5,390 bases of DNA from Thermoflexia bacterium (GTDB lineage: Bacteria; Chloroflexota; Anaerolineae; B4-G1; SLSP01): positions 1 through 5,390 of the forward strand of contig JAUWHU010000454.1 in NCBI GenBank assembly GCA_030605705.1, given 5' to 3'. A program made the position numbers and the translations under genes. Below are positions 4,858 to 5,390 of this stretch, piece after piece. The notes under the pieces are model-generated. The model ran no database searches. It saw only the letters and a program-made list of their open reading frames with translations, and was not told the origin of the DNA. Each line of letters starts with the position of its first letter. The stretch's first letter is position 1.

Positions 4858-4904
4858 GGAGTAAAAAGGGAGTAAGAAGTAAGGGAGTAAGGGAGTAGGG
4901 AGTA
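4858..4904. repeat. GGGAGTAA short-unit tandem repeat
   Basis: Degenerate tandem units of 7-15 bp: GGAGTAAAAA, GGGAGTAAGAAGTAA, GGGAGTAA, GGGAGTA, GGGAGTA. The array fills most of the gap between the recombinase-like gene and the dehydrogenase. It is purine-rich on the plus strand, so transcripts through it are pyrimidine-rich. No promoter or terminator is recognised inside it. Confidence 0.8.
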
Positions 4905-4913
4905 GCGTTGGCG

Positions 4914-4944
4914 CAACTTTTAACTTTCCAACTTACCAACTTTT
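4914..4944. repeat. 8-bp tandem repeat CAACTTT[T/C], overlapping the recombinase 3' end
   Basis: Four consecutive units: CAACTTT, TAACTTTC, CAACTTAC, CAACTTTT. On the opposite strand these are the GTTGAAAGTT words of the array at 1859-1910, so the two loci carry the same family in opposite orientation. The recombinase-like gene ends inside it: its last residues and TAA are repeat sequence. Confidence 0.75.
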
Positions 4945-5390
4945 ATTTGCTGGGCCAGCAGTGCGAGTTTCGGCTCCACTTCGTACCAGCTGATGTCCGA
5001 AAGCCCCAGCTTCTGCCGTAGCGCGTCCCGGTCCATCCCCTCAACGTAGTCGCGCAGGGCACAGGTCCAGCGGAGCATCTCGAAAGTTAGGCGGGCGATG
5101 CCCGCTTCTTGCCCCACCTTCGTCAACACGTACTCCAAGTTGCGCGCCGTCCAGGGGAAAAGGAACTGACGGGGTTTGTAGGCCGCCAAATATTCTTGAA
5201 AGATCATCAGCCACCACGCCGGCAACATGATGCGCCGCTCCTTGTGCCGGCGTCCGGGAGTGGCGTATCGCACCCACAAGGCCGGGCGCGTGGAGTCGCT
5301 CACGTCGAGATGGTTGAGAACGATTCTGACGCACTCTCCTTTCTTGATACCGGTATGGAGGAGCAACGTGACCAGCAAATGCGGGCGAGG
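4920..5390 (-). CDS. Tyrosine recombinase/integrase-like protein, C-terminal part, degenerate active site
   Basis: The frame is open to the right edge (PRPH upstream of the TTG at 5378), so the true start is outside the window; about 156 C-terminal residues are visible. Numbered from that TTG codon, LLVTLLLHTGIKKGE matches the box I region of XerC/D-like recombinases, RRHKERRIMLP the beta-hairpin, and LTFEMLRWTCALRDYVEGMD...LRQKLGLSDISW box II to the LGH region. The catalytic set is largely missing: K12 for the first Arg, E100 for the His of HxLR, L126 for the His of LGH, and no Tyr at the usual spacing (Y132 is nearby). R103 is kept. It is probably inactive as a strand-transfer enzyme, or a divergent DNA-binding relative. 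The final residues, about KVGKLES, are encoded by a short-unit repeat, hinting at an altered C-terminus. Confidence 0.65.
   Translation of the reverse strand, partial: PRPHLLVTLLLHTGIKKGECVRIVLNHLDVSDSTRPALWVRYATPGRRHKERRIMLPAWWLMIFQEYLAAYKPRQFLFPWTARNLEYVLTKVGQEAGIARLTFEMLRWTCALRDYVEGMDRDALRQKLGLSDISWYEVEPKLALLAQQIKVGKLES

Noticed and set aside
4832..4860. Possible -10 box TATAAC (4837-4832) upstream of the dehydrogenase
   Set aside because: There is no -35 at a workable distance (TCCATC at 17 nt), and the predicted start would fall inside the AGGAGG ribosome binding site.

Overview
All seven genes in this window lie on the minus strand, so the layout reads right to left. The organism looks like an anaerobic or microaerobic bacterium with a moderately GC-rich genome. 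A short rubredoxin, an FprA-type flavodiiron protein and a probable NADH:rubredoxin reductase support the lifestyle. Degenerate short-unit repeats between genes and a divergent integrase-like protein resemble what is common in Chloroflexota (Anaerolineae-like). That taxonomic guess is inference only.

Right part (5390 to about 2315): the 3' part of a tyrosine-recombinase-like gene that has lost most canonical catalytic residues comes first. Its last codons lie inside a short-unit repeat. After a 100-nt gap of low-complexity repeats follows a three-gene operon: a UDP-GlcNAc/UDP-ManNAc-type nucleotide-sugar 6-dehydrogenase and two tandem, clearly paralogous VTT/DedA-like membrane proteins. The dehydrogenase and the first membrane gene overlap by 4 nt (ATGA), and the two membrane genes are 2 nt apart. 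The likely theme is surface glycan precursor synthesis plus a membrane function; a role in lipid-carrier recycling is possible but unproven.

Middle (2314 to 1838): about 480 nt without a gene. It holds a degenerate CAGAT repeat, a near-consensus sigma70 promoter (TTGACA, 16 nt, TATAAT) firing leftward, a 159-bp imperfect palindrome with the hallmarks of an IS630/Tc1-type MITE (flanking TA duplication inside CTAG, inverted arms, no coding capacity), and a short-unit repeat array. If the promoter is real, the MITE and the array sit inside a leader of about 345 nt.

Left part (1837 to 1): a compact operon of a 46-aa rubredoxin, a flavodiiron protein with all diiron ligands, an AhpD/carboxymuconolactone-decarboxylase-like protein without the CxxC motif, and the first 18 codons of an FAD/NAD(P)-dependent oxidoreductase. 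Together these would form an NAD(P)H to reductase to rubredoxin to flavodiiron chain that reduces O2 (to water) or NO (to N2O), with the AhpD-like protein in an unknown accessory role.
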